Below the pieces are notes generated by a model. It worked only from the letters and a program-made list of their open reading frames with translations, was not told the origin of the DNA and did not search any database. Positions 42,509 through 51,432 of a stretch of DNA of 64,000 bases are shown here, one piece after another (the stretch's first letter is position 1; every line of letters begins with the position of its first letter). Source of the stretch: JBCCXZ01 sp965228005 (GTDB lineage: Bacteria; Planctomycetota; Planctomycetia; Pirellulales; Lacipirellulaceae); assembly GCA_965228005.1 (NCBI GenBank), contig CBDDGV010000001.1, positions 372,001 through 436,000 of the forward strand. Reading direction: 5' to 3'. The position numbers and the translations under genes are program-made.

Positions 42509-43815
42509 CGGTTTGGATCCGCACCCTGAAGCTCAGCGTGAAAAGCCTGCTGCTGCACCCGCTGCGGTCGGCCCTCACGGTGCTGGGCATCCTGATCGGC
42601 GTGACCGGCGTGATCTGGCTGCTGGCGATCGGCGAGGGCATCGGCCGGGCGGCCCAGGAGCAGATCGCCGACCTCGGCGCACGGAACATCATCGTTCGCA
42701 CGATCAAGCCGTCGGCCGACGAATTGGGCGACGGCGGCTACGGCCTGACGCGGAGCGACTACCTGCGCCTGGTTGCGACCGTGCCCACAGTGGACGCGGT
42801 GGTGCCGATCCGTGAGCTGCCCGAGGAGTTCCGTTTCCGGACACGGAAGCTCGAGGGCCGCCTCGTCGCGAGCACCCCGGGCTACGCGGCGTTGACGCGG
42901 CTGGAACTCGACGAGGGCCGCTTCCTGAGCGACGCGGATATTGAGCAGGAGCGCAACTACTGCGTGCTCGCTGCGGGGACGACCGCCAAGCTGTTTCCCT
43001 ACGGCAACCCGATCGGCGAAGAGATCATGGTCGCCGACGAGTTCTACACCGTGGTCGGCACCATGCGGCCGCGGAACTCTTCGGCGGGGATCGGCGGCTC
43101 GCTGGCCGCGGAGGACTACTCGAACGACGTCTACATCCCGATCACCACGCTCTGGCGGCGGATCGGCGACATGATCATCGTGACCAAGCCGGGCACTTTT
43201 CAGCGGGACATCGTGGAAGTCTCGCAGATTACGCTGCGGGTCGAGGACCGCGACCTGGTCCTGCCAACGGCCGACGTAGTGCGGAACACGGTGGCCTACG
43301 GGCACACGATGTCCGACTACGCCCTGACGGTGCCGCTGGAGCTGATCGAGCAGGCGAACACCACGCGGTTGATGTTTATCCTCTTCCTGGGTTTGATCGC
43401 CGCGGTGTCTTTGATAGTCGGCGGTATCGGCATCATGAACATCATGCTGGCGACGGTCACCGAGCGGACCCGCGAGATCGGCATCCGCCGGGCGCTCGGG
43501 GCGAAGCGCCGCGACATCACCCGGCAGTTCTTGGTCGAGAGCGTGGTCCTCTCGGTGGTGGGCGGTGCACTCGGGATCGCAGGAGGGGTCTTCTGCAAGC
43601 CGATCCTCCTGTTCCTGCGGTCGCTGCTCGAACGCGGGTTCCCGACCCAGATGGCCACGCTGCCTGAGCTCATCCGCGAGGTCGAGCCCCAGTTGGTGGG
43701 TTGGTCGATTCCGCTGTCGTTCGCGATTTCTGTCGTGGTGGGCGTGCTCTTCGGCGTCTACCCGGCGGTGCGGGCGGCGCGGCTGGACCCGATCGAGGCG
43801 CTTCGCCACGAGTAG
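42505..43815 (+). CDS. ABC transporter permease, MacB/FtsX type
   Basis: A 436-residue inner-membrane protein with one N-terminal helix (RSALTVLGILIGVTGVIWLL) and a large periplasmic MacB_PCD region. Three helices are at the C-terminus, including LMFILFLGLIAAVSLIVGGI then GIMNIMLATVTERTREIGIR, and WSIPLSFAISVVVGVLFGVY. GIRRALGAKRRDITRQFLVE is the conserved coupling-helix region. It forms a MacB-like exporter with the ATPase upstream. The first helix follows MTVWIRTLKLSVKSLLLHPL, a normal FtsX-type start. The substrate is unknown; typical ones are peptides, small drugs or lipids. Confidence 0.92.
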   Translation: MTVWIRTLKLSVKSLLLHPLRSALTVLGILIGVTGVIWLLAIGEGIGRAAQEQIADLGARNIIVRTIKPSADELGDGGYGLTRSDYLRLVATVPTVDAVVPIRELPEEFRFRTRKLEGRLVASTPGYAALTRLELDEGRFLSDADIEQERNYCVLAAGTTAKLFPYGNPIGEEIMVADEFYTVVGTMRPRNSSAGIGGSLAAEDYSNDVYIPITTLWRRIGDMIIVTKPGTFQRDIVEVSQITLRVEDRDLVLPTADVVRNTVAYGHTMSDYALTVPLELIEQANTTRLMFILFLGLIAAVSLIVGGIGIMNIMLATVTERTREIGIRRALGAKRRDITRQFLVESVVLSVVGGALGIAGGVFCKPILLFLRSLLERGFPTQMATLPELIREVEPQLVGWSIPLSFAISVVVGVLFGVYPAVRAARLDPIEALRHE

Positions 43816-43848
43816 AAGAGCTTGTGCCCTGCGGCACTCCCTGCGGAA

Positions 43849-44907
43849 TCACGAGCCCTTAACGGCGCACGCGTCCGCGAGCCGACCCGCGTGCCACGGG
43901 GCCCAGAGGACGCCCTTAGCGCCGAGTCCGTTGAACCAACCGATACGCGGTTGGGACGGTGAGAAGCCTGCCAATGGGACCCGATTCTCTGCGCTGGGGC
44001 GTGGCGCCGCGGATTGTTCGAGAACAGTCACTTCGGCAGTCGTGAGGCGCGACAGGTTGGTGAGGATTGATTCGCGCGCCTCGGGCGTCGGCTCGGAGTC
44101 GAGTTGCCCCCAAGCATAGGTGGAGCCGACGAGGTACGTGGAAACGCCGACAGCCTGTTGCGGCGCTAGCCACACTCCGCGGTGTGCCACGAAGTCGATC
44201 GCCAGATCGGGGCACTCCACGGACAAGAGTTCGCCCTTGTCCGCGATGACCTGCGGGCAATCGCGGGGCAACTGCTCGGGAGGTACAGCCCCTTGGCAGA
44301 ACACGACGAGCCTCGCCCGCAGCCCGAGGGCTGAAAGCGTAACCCCGCCCTCATCGGCATCGAGTTCGTCGAGAGTGATCGTTGCAGTGCGAAGCCGACC
44401 CGTGGCTGCCAGCCAGTCGCGCGTCAGCTGAACGAAACGGGGAACGTCGAGCCGCGCCGCATCGGGCATCCAGAAGCCGCCCCATTCTGCGCAGAGCGTC
44501 GCCGGGAGTTGGGCGGGATCGGCCCGCACCGCCTGTCGAGCGTAAGCCGCTGACTTCAGCCTCCGCGCAAGTTGCTGCTGCTCGGCAGCGGAATCGAGCA
44601 GCCGCAACGAGGGTTTCTCGTGGAAGAAAGCCGCCCCGAGTTGCTCCTCCGCGTAGCGGTACAACTCGGCGGCCGTGTCGCGGAGGTCTCGCCACCTGGG
44701 GTCGAGGGTGAGCCGCTTGCCGGTGATCGGCGTGACGAGCCCTGCGGCCAACTGCGAAGCGCATGGCCGGCCGCTCTGATCCACCCCGCCGCGGTCGACC
44801 ACCGTGATCGAAACCCCTCGGCGTTCGAACTGCCACGCCAGGACGCTGCCGGCCAGGCCCTGCCCAACGATCAGCACTTCGGCGTCGCGTGCGTTGGCGG
44901 TGCTCAT
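43849..44907 (-). CDS. FAD-dependent oxidoreductase of the D-amino-acid oxidase (DAO) family
   Basis: A 352-residue protein. AEVLIVGQGLAGSVLAWQFE gives the N-terminal FAD Rossmann motif, followed by VSITVVDRGG. Residues near the C-terminus (NRVPLAGFSPSQPRIGWFNG, then LGAKGVLWAPWHAG) form the usual second FAD-contact region, resembling the oxidoreductase domain of MnmC. There is no methyltransferase domain. The substrate is likely an amine or amino acid, but not certain. It stands alone on the minus strand between two exporter operons, convergent with the permease gene. Confidence 0.82.
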   Translation of the reverse strand: MSTANARDAEVLIVGQGLAGSVLAWQFERRGVSITVVDRGGVDQSGRPCASQLAAGLVTPITGKRLTLDPRWRDLRDTAAELYRYAEEQLGAAFFHEKPSLRLLDSAAEQQQLARRLKSAAYARQAVRADPAQLPATLCAEWGGFWMPDAARLDVPRFVQLTRDWLAATGRLRTATITLDELDADEGGVTLSALGLRARLVVFCQGAVPPEQLPRDCPQVIADKGELLSVECPDLAIDFVAHRGVWLAPQQAVGVSTYLVGSTYAWGQLDSEPTPEARESILTNLSRLTTAEVTVLEQSAAPRPSAENRVPLAGFSPSQPRIGWFNGLGAKGVLWAPWHAGRLADACAVKGS

Positions 44908-45081
44908 GGCTGCTGCTTACCCTGGCGCAGGGCCTTATCACGACGCAACCGCTAAAGTCTACGCAAGCATGGCAACGGTCTAATGGAGAAGACCCCGGGC
45001 GCCACTAGCGTCGGCGGTTGCTATTCCCAAAACTACGGGATAGGCGTCCACGATTGCAGCCGTCGCAGAGAAAACAAGTCC

Positions 45082-46212
45082 GTGCGCAACGACAGGTTCC
45101 ATCGATCGAGGCATCCCCGGTCGCGGCCGTGGCTGCCGCTGGTCTGCGGGTTCTTCTCGGTCCTGCTCGGCTGCGGCGGCCCGCTTTCGTTGGAGTTCGC
45201 TCCAACCGAGGGCCCGTCTGGAGAGGCCGCCCCGCTACGGGTCTCCGTTGTCAGGCTGATCCCCAGCGGGCAGGTTTACGAAACCGCGGTGGCGTTCGGC
45301 GTCGCCAATCCGCCCCGCCAGAGCACGCTGCGGTTTGCCCAGGCCGGACGTGTGTCGGTAGTCGCCAAGCAAACGGGCGACCGGGTCGTTGCCGGCGAGC
45401 GGCTCGCCCGTCTCTTCCTGGCCGGTCCCGAAGCAGAGCTACAGGCGCTGACCGAGCGGAAAGTGGTCGCCCAGGAAGAGATAGTCAGCGTGAGCCGGGG
45501 AGAGACAAGCCTCGGAGATCCTCAGAGGCGGATGCGGCTTGAGGAAGAGCTCCTGACCATCGACCGCCGCATCCAGGAGCTCGAACGGGAGATCGACCTC
45601 GGCTGGATCGACGCCCCGTACGACGGCGTGGTTGCCGCCTGCTCGGTCGAGGTCGGCGATATGGTCAACGCAGGAACGGCCGGGTTTGAGGTGTTCGCGG
45701 AAGGTGCACCTGTTTTCGAGGCGCCCGTACCCGACCGCGTAGCCGCGGCGCTTTCTGTCGGCGCTGCGGCGGCCGTAAGGCTGGGGAACCAAGAGGTCGC
45801 GGCCCGGATCCAGTCGGTGTCGCCGCTGCTCGACCGGTCGTCGCTGACTCGGATGGTGCAGCTCTCCACAGCCGACGCTGCAGACGGCCTGAGCTGGACC
45901 CCCGGGCAGAGCGTCGAGGTACGTTTCCGGTTGCTAACCGAGCGTGCCGGCTATTGGCTGCCGATGTCGGCGCTGCAAGGCGAGGCCGGCGGGCTGTGGT
46001 CTGTTTACACGGTCGTCTCGGGCGAGGGCGGGGACGAGCTCGCGCGGAGATCGGTCGACGTCTTGCTGATGGAAGACCAGCGCGTCTTGATCGACGGCTC
46101 CGTGCAGGAGGGCGAACTGGTCGTATCAGACGGAGTCCACCGCGTCGTGCCGGGGCAGCGGGTTTCACCAGTGCTCAGTGACGAAAACGCGCAGCCAAGC
46201 GGCATCGAATGA
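45082..46212 (+). CDS. Periplasmic adaptor (HlyD/AcrA-type) lipoprotein of an RND pump
   Basis: A 376-residue protein from GTG 45082, where the predicted lipoprotein signal begins (RNDRFHRSRHPRSRPWLPLV, then CGFFSVLLGCGGPL). ATG 44983 gives 33 extra residues that do not look like a signal and cannot be ruled out. The adaptor core has AVAFGVANPPRQSTLRFAQA, GRVSVVAKQTGDRVVAGERL, a short hairpin with EEELLTIDRRIQELEREIDL, and DAPYDGVVAACSVEVGDMVN, the returning lipoyl half. It overlaps the RND gene start by four bases (ATGA), so the two are coupled. No second TolC gene is adjacent; the pump may use the TolC-like protein encoded at 37244-40165. Confidence 0.85.
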   Translation: MRNDRFHRSRHPRSRPWLPLVCGFFSVLLGCGGPLSLEFAPTEGPSGEAAPLRVSVVRLIPSGQVYETAVAFGVANPPRQSTLRFAQAGRVSVVAKQTGDRVVAGERLARLFLAGPEAELQALTERKVVAQEEIVSVSRGETSLGDPQRRMRLEEELLTIDRRIQELEREIDLGWIDAPYDGVVAACSVEVGDMVNAGTAGFEVFAEGAPVFEAPVPDRVAAALSVGAAAAVRLGNQEVAARIQSVSPLLDRSSLTRMVQLSTADAADGLSWTPGQSVEVRFRLLTERAGYWLPMSALQGEAGGLWSVYTVVSGEGGDELARRSVDVLLMEDQRVLIDGSVQEGELVVSDGVHRVVPGQRVSPVLSDENAQPSGIE

Positions 46213-49200
46213 TCGCTACGTTCCTCTACCGCAACCCGCGTCTGCTGCTGCTTGCGGTCGGCGTGCTCGTTGCCGCCGGCGTCGGAGCCGTGTGGGTCTT
46301 GCCGCGGCTGGAGGACCCCGTGCTCGGCAAGCGGATCGCAGTGGTAGGCGTGGCCTACCCGGGAGCGAACGCGGCTCAGGTCGAGTCACTTGTAGCGGTG
46401 AAGATCGAAGAGGCGTTGCAGTCGGTCCCGGAGATCGGCGAGGTCCGGTCCAACAGCCGCACCGGCATCGCGAACGTGGTCCTGAAACTCCGCGACGACG
46501 TGGAAGCCATCGAACCCGTGTGGACCCGGGTGCGGGAACTGGTTGCCGCCGCTGCCGCCGACCTTCCCGACGATAGTCTGGAACCGCAGTTCGAGGTGGT
46601 CCCGCTCAAGGCGTTTGCGGCCATCGTCGCCGTGCGGTCCCGGGAGCCCGGCGGCCCGGTGACGGTGCGCGTCCGCAAGCGCGCTGCGCTGCTCGCGGCG
46701 CGCCTCCGCAACCAGTATGGCACCGAACGGGTCGACGTGATCGGCGATCCCGGGGAAGAGGTTTCGGTGGAAGTGGCTCCCGAGGTGCTGGCGTCGCTCG
46801 GCGCCTCTGCCGGAGCGATCGCGAGCCAGATCCAGGACGCGGACTCCGAGACTCCGGTCGGCGTCTTGCGGGGCCAGCAGCAGGCGTTGCTGCTTGCTAT
46901 GGGCGGCGACCAGCCGCCGACGACCCGGGTGGCCCAGACGCGCCTACGGCTGCGGGGCGGCGATTTCGCGGTGGCGGATATCGCGACGGTGCGGCGACAG
47001 CTCACTTCGCCGCCACCGGAGATGGCATTCGCGGACGGCGCACCAGCCATCTTCCTTGGGGCCTTGGTTGACGACCGACTCCGGATCGACGAGTGGACCG
47101 CCGGGTTCCAAGACCGCGTGGAGCGGTTCGCGTCCGAGTACGGCGAGGAAGTGACGACGGAAAGGCTCTTCCTTCAGCAGGACTACATCGGCTCGCGGCT
47201 GCACGGCTTGGTGCGCAACCTCGCGCTCAGCGGCATGGGAGTCCTGGCAGTGGTGCTGGTGCTGATGGGCTTCCGCTGCATGCTGGTGGTCGGCGCCGCG
47301 TTGCCGCTCTCGTGCCTGGCGGTCTTAGCGGGACTGCGGGTTCTGGGCGTGCCGCTGCACCAGATGTCGGTCACGGGGCTGATCGTTGCCCTCGGCCTGC
47401 TGATCGACAACGCGATTGTCATTACGGAAGACATCCGGGCGCGGGCCTCTCGCGGGACGCCAACCATCGCCGCTATCCGCGACGGGGTGCGTCACCTCTC
47501 GATGCCGCTATTTGCTTCGACGATGACGACGGCGCTGGCTTTCCTTCCGATCGCAACGCTGCCGGGTCCTCCCGGCGAGTTCGTCGGTTCCATTGCCGTG
47601 AGCGTCATCCTGGCGATCACTGCCTCGTTCCTCCTGGCGATGTCGGTCGTCCCCGCATTACTGGGCCTGCTGGCGGAGGACGGGGAACCCGGAGGCGTGC
47701 AATGGGGCGGCCTGCGGATCCGGGTGCTCGAAGGGGTTTACGAGTGGACGCTGAGGGTGCTGTTCCGCGTCCCGTTGCTCGGGGTGCTGGCGGGAGTGGT
47801 CTTGCCTCTGGCGGGCTTCGCCGCCGCACGACTGCTGCCGGAGCAGTTCTTCCCTCCCTCGGGTCGCAACCAGGTCCATATCGAACTCGAGTTGTCCGCG
47901 CAGGAGCCGATCGACGCCACGCTCGCGGCGGTCCGGGTGGTCGACTCGACGGTCCGCGGCGATGCGTCGGTCGAGCGGGTCCATTGGTTCCTGGGACGTA
48001 GCGCCGCGACGTTCTACTACAACGTCGTGCCCCGCCGACGAGGCACGCCTTTCTACGCTCAAGCCTTCCTGGAAGTGACGCCGGGGTCCGACACAACGGC
48101 ATTGGTGAACAAGTTACAATCCGCCGTCGACCAGCGGCTGCTGGCCGGTCGGGTCGTGGTCCGTCAACTGGATCAGGGCCCGCCCATCGATGCGCCCATC
48201 GAGATGCGCGTGACGGGTCCCGACCTGACGGTGCTCCAACGGCTGGGTTCGGAGTTGAGGCTGCTCTTGTCCCAGACCCCGAACGTGCTGCACACGCGGT
48301 CGGACCTGGAAGAGACCGTTCCTCTGGTGAGCCTCGAACTCGACCGGCAGGAAGCGGCCCAGGTCCGGCAGGACGAACAGCGGATTGCGCAGTTCCTCTA
48401 CACGTCTTTGGAGGGCGCGCCCGCGGGCACGGTGTTCGATGACAGCGAGGAGATCGGCGTGCGTGTCCGGATGACTGCGTCGGAGCGGGACCGGCTGCCG
48501 CGACTGGCGTCTCTGCCGCTTCCTCGGGCCGGCCCTCCGCCGGGGCAACCGACAGGTCCCCAGGGCCCGCCGTCAGTCGGCGGTCCCCCGGCACGAGCGC
48601 TGATGAACGGGGCGTCGCCGACACTTGCGTCGATCTCCGACATGACGCTTCGATCGGACTACGCGGCGATCACCCGGGTCAACGGCCAGCGCGTGAACGA
48701 GGTGAAGGCCTACACCCGCGCCGGCGTCCTCCCGGCGTCGGTGATGGAAGACTTCCGGTCGCGTCTCGCGGATTCCGGCTTCGCGCTCCCTTCGGGGTAT
48801 GAACTGACGTTGGAAGGCGAAGCGGGGGAACGGAGTCGGGCAGTCCGCAATCTGCTGCTGAACGCGGTGCTGCTCTTCTCGCTGATGATCCTCACGCTGG
48901 TTGCGGTGTTCGCCTCGTTCCGGTGCGCCGCGATCGTGTTGACGGTTGGGGCGTTGACCGTTGGGCTGGGGCCGCTCTCGTTGTGGGTCTTCGGCTTCCC
49001 GTTTGGGTTCATGGCGATCGTGGGCACCATGGGATTGGTGGGGGTGGCCATCAACGACTCGATCGTCGTCCTGGCAGCGATCCGTGAGCACCCCAAGGCG
49101 CGGACGGGCGACCGCAGGGCGTTGGCCACGGTTGTTTCGGGGTGCACCCGGCACATCCTGGCGACGACGGTCACGACGGTGATCGGGTTTGCCCCGCTGG

Positions 49201-49331
49201 TGCTCGGGGGCGGTGGATTCTGGCCGCCGTTGGCCATCACCGTTGCCGGCGGGGTTGCGGGGGCAACGGGCTTGGCTCTGTTCTTCGTGCCGTGCCTGTA
49301 CCGCTGCGTGGTGGGGCCACGCTTGGCTTAG
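46209..49331 (+). CDS. RND efflux transporter permease (AcrB/HAE-like)
   Basis: A 1040-residue inner-membrane proton-driven efflux pump. The first helix follows FLYRNPRLLLLAVGVLVAAG, then the porter domain. Helices 2-6 include the TM4 region GLIVALGLLIDNAIVITEDI, with its proton-relay Asp. The second half repeats the pattern (MAIVGTMGLVGVAINDSIVV). A Pro/Gly-rich insertion (GPPPGQPTGPQGPPSVGGPP, about residues 774-797) is present in the second large periplasmic loop. It is the partner of the coupled adaptor lipoprotein. The substrate could be a hydrophobic compound; placement next to the polyketide cluster is suggestive but not proof that it exports the product. Confidence 0.93.
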   Translation: MIATFLYRNPRLLLLAVGVLVAAGVGAVWVLPRLEDPVLGKRIAVVGVAYPGANAAQVESLVAVKIEEALQSVPEIGEVRSNSRTGIANVVLKLRDDVEAIEPVWTRVRELVAAAAADLPDDSLEPQFEVVPLKAFAAIVAVRSREPGGPVTVRVRKRAALLAARLRNQYGTERVDVIGDPGEEVSVEVAPEVLASLGASAGAIASQIQDADSETPVGVLRGQQQALLLAMGGDQPPTTRVAQTRLRLRGGDFAVADIATVRRQLTSPPPEMAFADGAPAIFLGALVDDRLRIDEWTAGFQDRVERFASEYGEEVTTERLFLQQDYIGSRLHGLVRNLALSGMGVLAVVLVLMGFRCMLVVGAALPLSCLAVLAGLRVLGVPLHQMSVTGLIVALGLLIDNAIVITEDIRARASRGTPTIAAIRDGVRHLSMPLFASTMTTALAFLPIATLPGPPGEFVGSIAVSVILAITASFLLAMSVVPALLGLLAEDGEPGGVQWGGLRIRVLEGVYEWTLRVLFRVPLLGVLAGVVLPLAGFAAARLLPEQFFPPSGRNQVHIELELSAQEPIDATLAAVRVVDSTVRGDASVERVHWFLGRSAATFYYNVVPRRRGTPFYAQAFLEVTPGSDTTALVNKLQSAVDQRLLAGRVVVRQLDQGPPIDAPIEMRVTGPDLTVLQRLGSELRLLLSQTPNVLHTRSDLEETVPLVSLELDRQEAAQVRQDEQRIAQFLYTSLEGAPAGTVFDDSEEIGVRVRMTASERDRLPRLASLPLPRAGPPPGQPTGPQGPPSVGGPPARALMNGASPTLASISDMTLRSDYAAITRVNGQRVNEVKAYTRAGVLPASVMEDFRSRLADSGFALPSGYELTLEGEAGERSRAVRNLLLNAVLLFSLMILTLVAVFASFRCAAIVLTVGALTVGLGPLSLWVFGFPFGFMAIVGTMGLVGVAINDSIVVLAAIREHPKARTGDRRALATVVSGCTRHILATTVTTVIGFAPLVLGGGGFWPPLAITVAGGVAGATGLALFFVPCLYRCVVGPRLA

Positions 49332-49416
49332 GAGCAGAACAACCTTCTCTCACCTGCGGTTGCGGCGTGTTGCCGCAGCGGGCGTCGTCAATCCACAACC
49401 ATGGCCGCGCCCTCCC

Positions 49417-49442
49417 CGGGCTCTTCCGGAGCCGGACTTTTC
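49417..49442 (+). terminator. Candidate terminator of the RND operon
   Basis: GGCTC (49419-49423) and GAGCC (49429-49433) form a short GC-rich stem followed by GGACTTTTC. A longer stem TGCGGC/GCCGCA (49361-49377) lies before it without a T-tract. Both are in the 340-base gap between the RND gene and the ammonia-lyase gene. Confidence 0.4.
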
Positions 49443-49608
49443 AGTGGTCCGTGTTCCTGTGTAGAAGTGCTCCAGACGATGTTTCTGCGGCCCGGATCCC
49501 AGTTGCCTGACTGCCGGCGACCACTCTTGAGCAACAGCCTAACGGGACAGTGCTTCGGTCGAACTGAGTGCCCGGCGACGCATGGGCAGCATTGGGCGGG
49601 CAGGCGAT

Positions 49609-49638
49609 TTGTACAACATATGCCGACTCCGGTAGGAT
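49609..49638 (+). promoter_or_regulatory. Candidate promoter of the ammonia-lyase/polyketide cluster
   Basis: TTGTAC (49609-49614), 18 bases, then TAGGAT (49633-49638) is a weak sigma-70-like pair ending 34 bases before the ammonia-lyase ATG. All cluster genes follow in the same direction with short gaps. The match is poor at -35, so this is only a suggestion. Confidence 0.3.
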
Positions 49639-49672
49639 ATCGGCAACCGACTTCCAACCGCGCCCAAACGGC

Positions 49673-51355
49673 ATGTTGAGCACCGAGAGCTTAGTTAACC
49701 GAGCCGCCCAGCGGATCTCTCTGAATGGATCGGCTCTGACCGTCGGCGATGTCGCCGGCATCGGTGCTGGTCATGTGTCGGTGAGTGTCTCTCAAGACCC
49801 CGACACCGTGAGTCGGATGCGGGAGTCGGCGGCACTCGTGGACCGTGCGGTTGACGAAGGCTGGCCGGTGTACGGCGTGACCACCGGTTTCGGCGGGATG
49901 GCCGACATCGCGGTGCCGCCCGAGCAGGCGGCCGCCTCGCAACGCAACCTGCTCAGCTTCCTGGCCGCCGGCGCAGGAGACCCGATCGATCCGCGTCACG
50001 TCCGCGCGGCGATGGCGCTGCGGGCTAATGTGCTGCTGCAAGGGTACTCCGGGGTTCGCTTCGAGCTGGTCGAGCGGCTCCTCGCGTTGCTGGAAGCCGA
50101 CGCGGTGCCGGTGGTGCGCGAGTTAGGTTCGATCGGCGCCAGCGGCGACCTCGTGCCCCTCTCCGTGATCGCGCGGGCCGCGACCGGCGAGAGCGGCTGC
50201 GTGCGTGTCCGCTACCGAGGCGAGGAACTCGACGGGCCCGCGGCACTCGAATCCCTCGGCCTTCAGCCGTTGGCTCTTCGGCCGAAGGAAGGGCTCGCGC
50301 TGGTGAACGGCACTTCGTTCTCCGCCGCGGTCGCGGCCAACTGCGTATGGGAGACGCAGCAACTCACGGCCCTTGCGCTCGCTACGCAGGCGATGATGCT
50401 GATCGCCCTGGAGGTTCAACGAGAGGCCTTCGAGCCTTTCGTCCACCTACGGAAGCCTCACCCGGGGCAGGTCCGCTGCGCCGAGATCATGCAGCGTCTC
50501 TTCGGTGCGCCTGCGTACCGCAGCAACGGGCACGCCGGCCACTCGCACGGGTCTGCGGAGACCCAAGACCGGTACTCGCTCCGGTGCCTGCCGCAGTACT
50601 TCGGCCCTTTGCTGGAGGGTCTGCAGCGTGCGCGCCGCGTCGTTGAAACAGAGATGAACGGCGTCTCCGACAACCCGCTGGTTGACGCGGACGCCGAGCG
50701 GTTTTACCAGAGCGGCAACTTCCTTGGTCAGTACGTGGGCGTCGCGATGGACGACCTGCGACGCAACATCGGGCTGATGGCCAAGCACCTCGATGTGCAG
50801 GTCTCGGTGCTGGTGACGCCGGAATTCAACAAGGGCTTGCCGTCGTCGCTCCGCGGCAATGAGGCCCTGCCGTACAACATGGGCCTGAAGGGCCTGCAGA
50901 TCACCGGCAACTCGATCGCTCCGCTGCTGACCCACATGAGCAACCCGCTGGTGGAGCACTTCCCGACGCACGCGGAGCAGTTCAACCAGAACATCAACGG
51001 GCTCGCCTGGGGATCGGCTCACCTGGCGTGGAAGTCGGTCGAACTGTTCCGGCATTACATGTGCGTAGCGCTCGCCTTCTCCGTCCAGGCGCTCGACCTC
51101 CGCGCCCGAGCCAAACAGGGGCAATACGACGGTCGGGAGTTGCTCTCCGAACCGCTGCGGTCCCTGTACGAGTCGGTGTGCGAAGTGATCGAGGTGGAGC
51201 CCTCCTCGGACAAGCCGATGCTGTACGACGACGGCGACCTCTGGTTGGAGGAGAAGTTGGCTTTGCTGAACAACGACCTCGCCGACGGCGGCGCTGTGCG
51301 ATCGGCCGCCACACCATTGAGCGAGATGCTCGAGCAGGACCTCGCTTCCGAGTAA
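49673..51355 (+). CDS. Aromatic amino acid ammonia-lyase (MIO family, Phe-type)
   Basis: A 560-residue enzyme of the histidine/phenylalanine ammonia-lyase family. It eliminates ammonia from an aromatic amino acid to give an arylacrylate. The MIO cofactor is formed from Ala156-Ser157-Gly158 in ELGSIGASGDLVPLSVI. The conserved Tyr is in YGVTTGFGG. The two specificity residues in RNLLSFLAAG are Phe96-Leu97, as in phenylalanine ammonia-lyases. Tyrosine lyases have His-Leu here and histidine lyases Ser-His. Other landmarks are ETEMNGVSDNPLV, SGNFLGQYV, SSLRGNEALPYNMGLKGLQI and EHFPTHAEQFNQNINGLA. An aminomutase is also possible in this family. The ATG at 49673 is chosen because the frame upstream has no family content. 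Confidence 0.9.
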   Translation: MLSTESLVNRAAQRISLNGSALTVGDVAGIGAGHVSVSVSQDPDTVSRMRESAALVDRAVDEGWPVYGVTTGFGGMADIAVPPEQAAASQRNLLSFLAAGAGDPIDPRHVRAAMALRANVLLQGYSGVRFELVERLLALLEADAVPVVRELGSIGASGDLVPLSVIARAATGESGCVRVRYRGEELDGPAALESLGLQPLALRPKEGLALVNGTSFSAAVAANCVWETQQLTALALATQAMMLIALEVQREAFEPFVHLRKPHPGQVRCAEIMQRLFGAPAYRSNGHAGHSHGSAETQDRYSLRCLPQYFGPLLEGLQRARRVVETEMNGVSDNPLVDADAERFYQSGNFLGQYVGVAMDDLRRNIGLMAKHLDVQVSVLVTPEFNKGLPSSLRGNEALPYNMGLKGLQITGNSIAPLLTHMSNPLVEHFPTHAEQFNQNINGLAWGSAHLAWKSVELFRHYMCVALAFSVQALDLRARAKQGQYDGRELLSEPLRSLYESVCEVIEVEPSSDKPMLYDDGDLWLEEKLALLNNDLADGGAVRSAATPLSEMLEQDLASE

Positions 51356-51432
51356 CGGCGGTCGGGCCAACCACGCCACACAACGGGTCCTCTACAAACC
51401 ACCGGCCGGCAACGGCAGACGATTGCCGAAAC

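Noticed and set aside
44983..45081. Longer ATG start for the RND adaptor lipoprotein
   Set aside because: The extra 33 residues are polar and precede the lipoprotein signal, so the GTG at 45082 fits better, though this is not proven.
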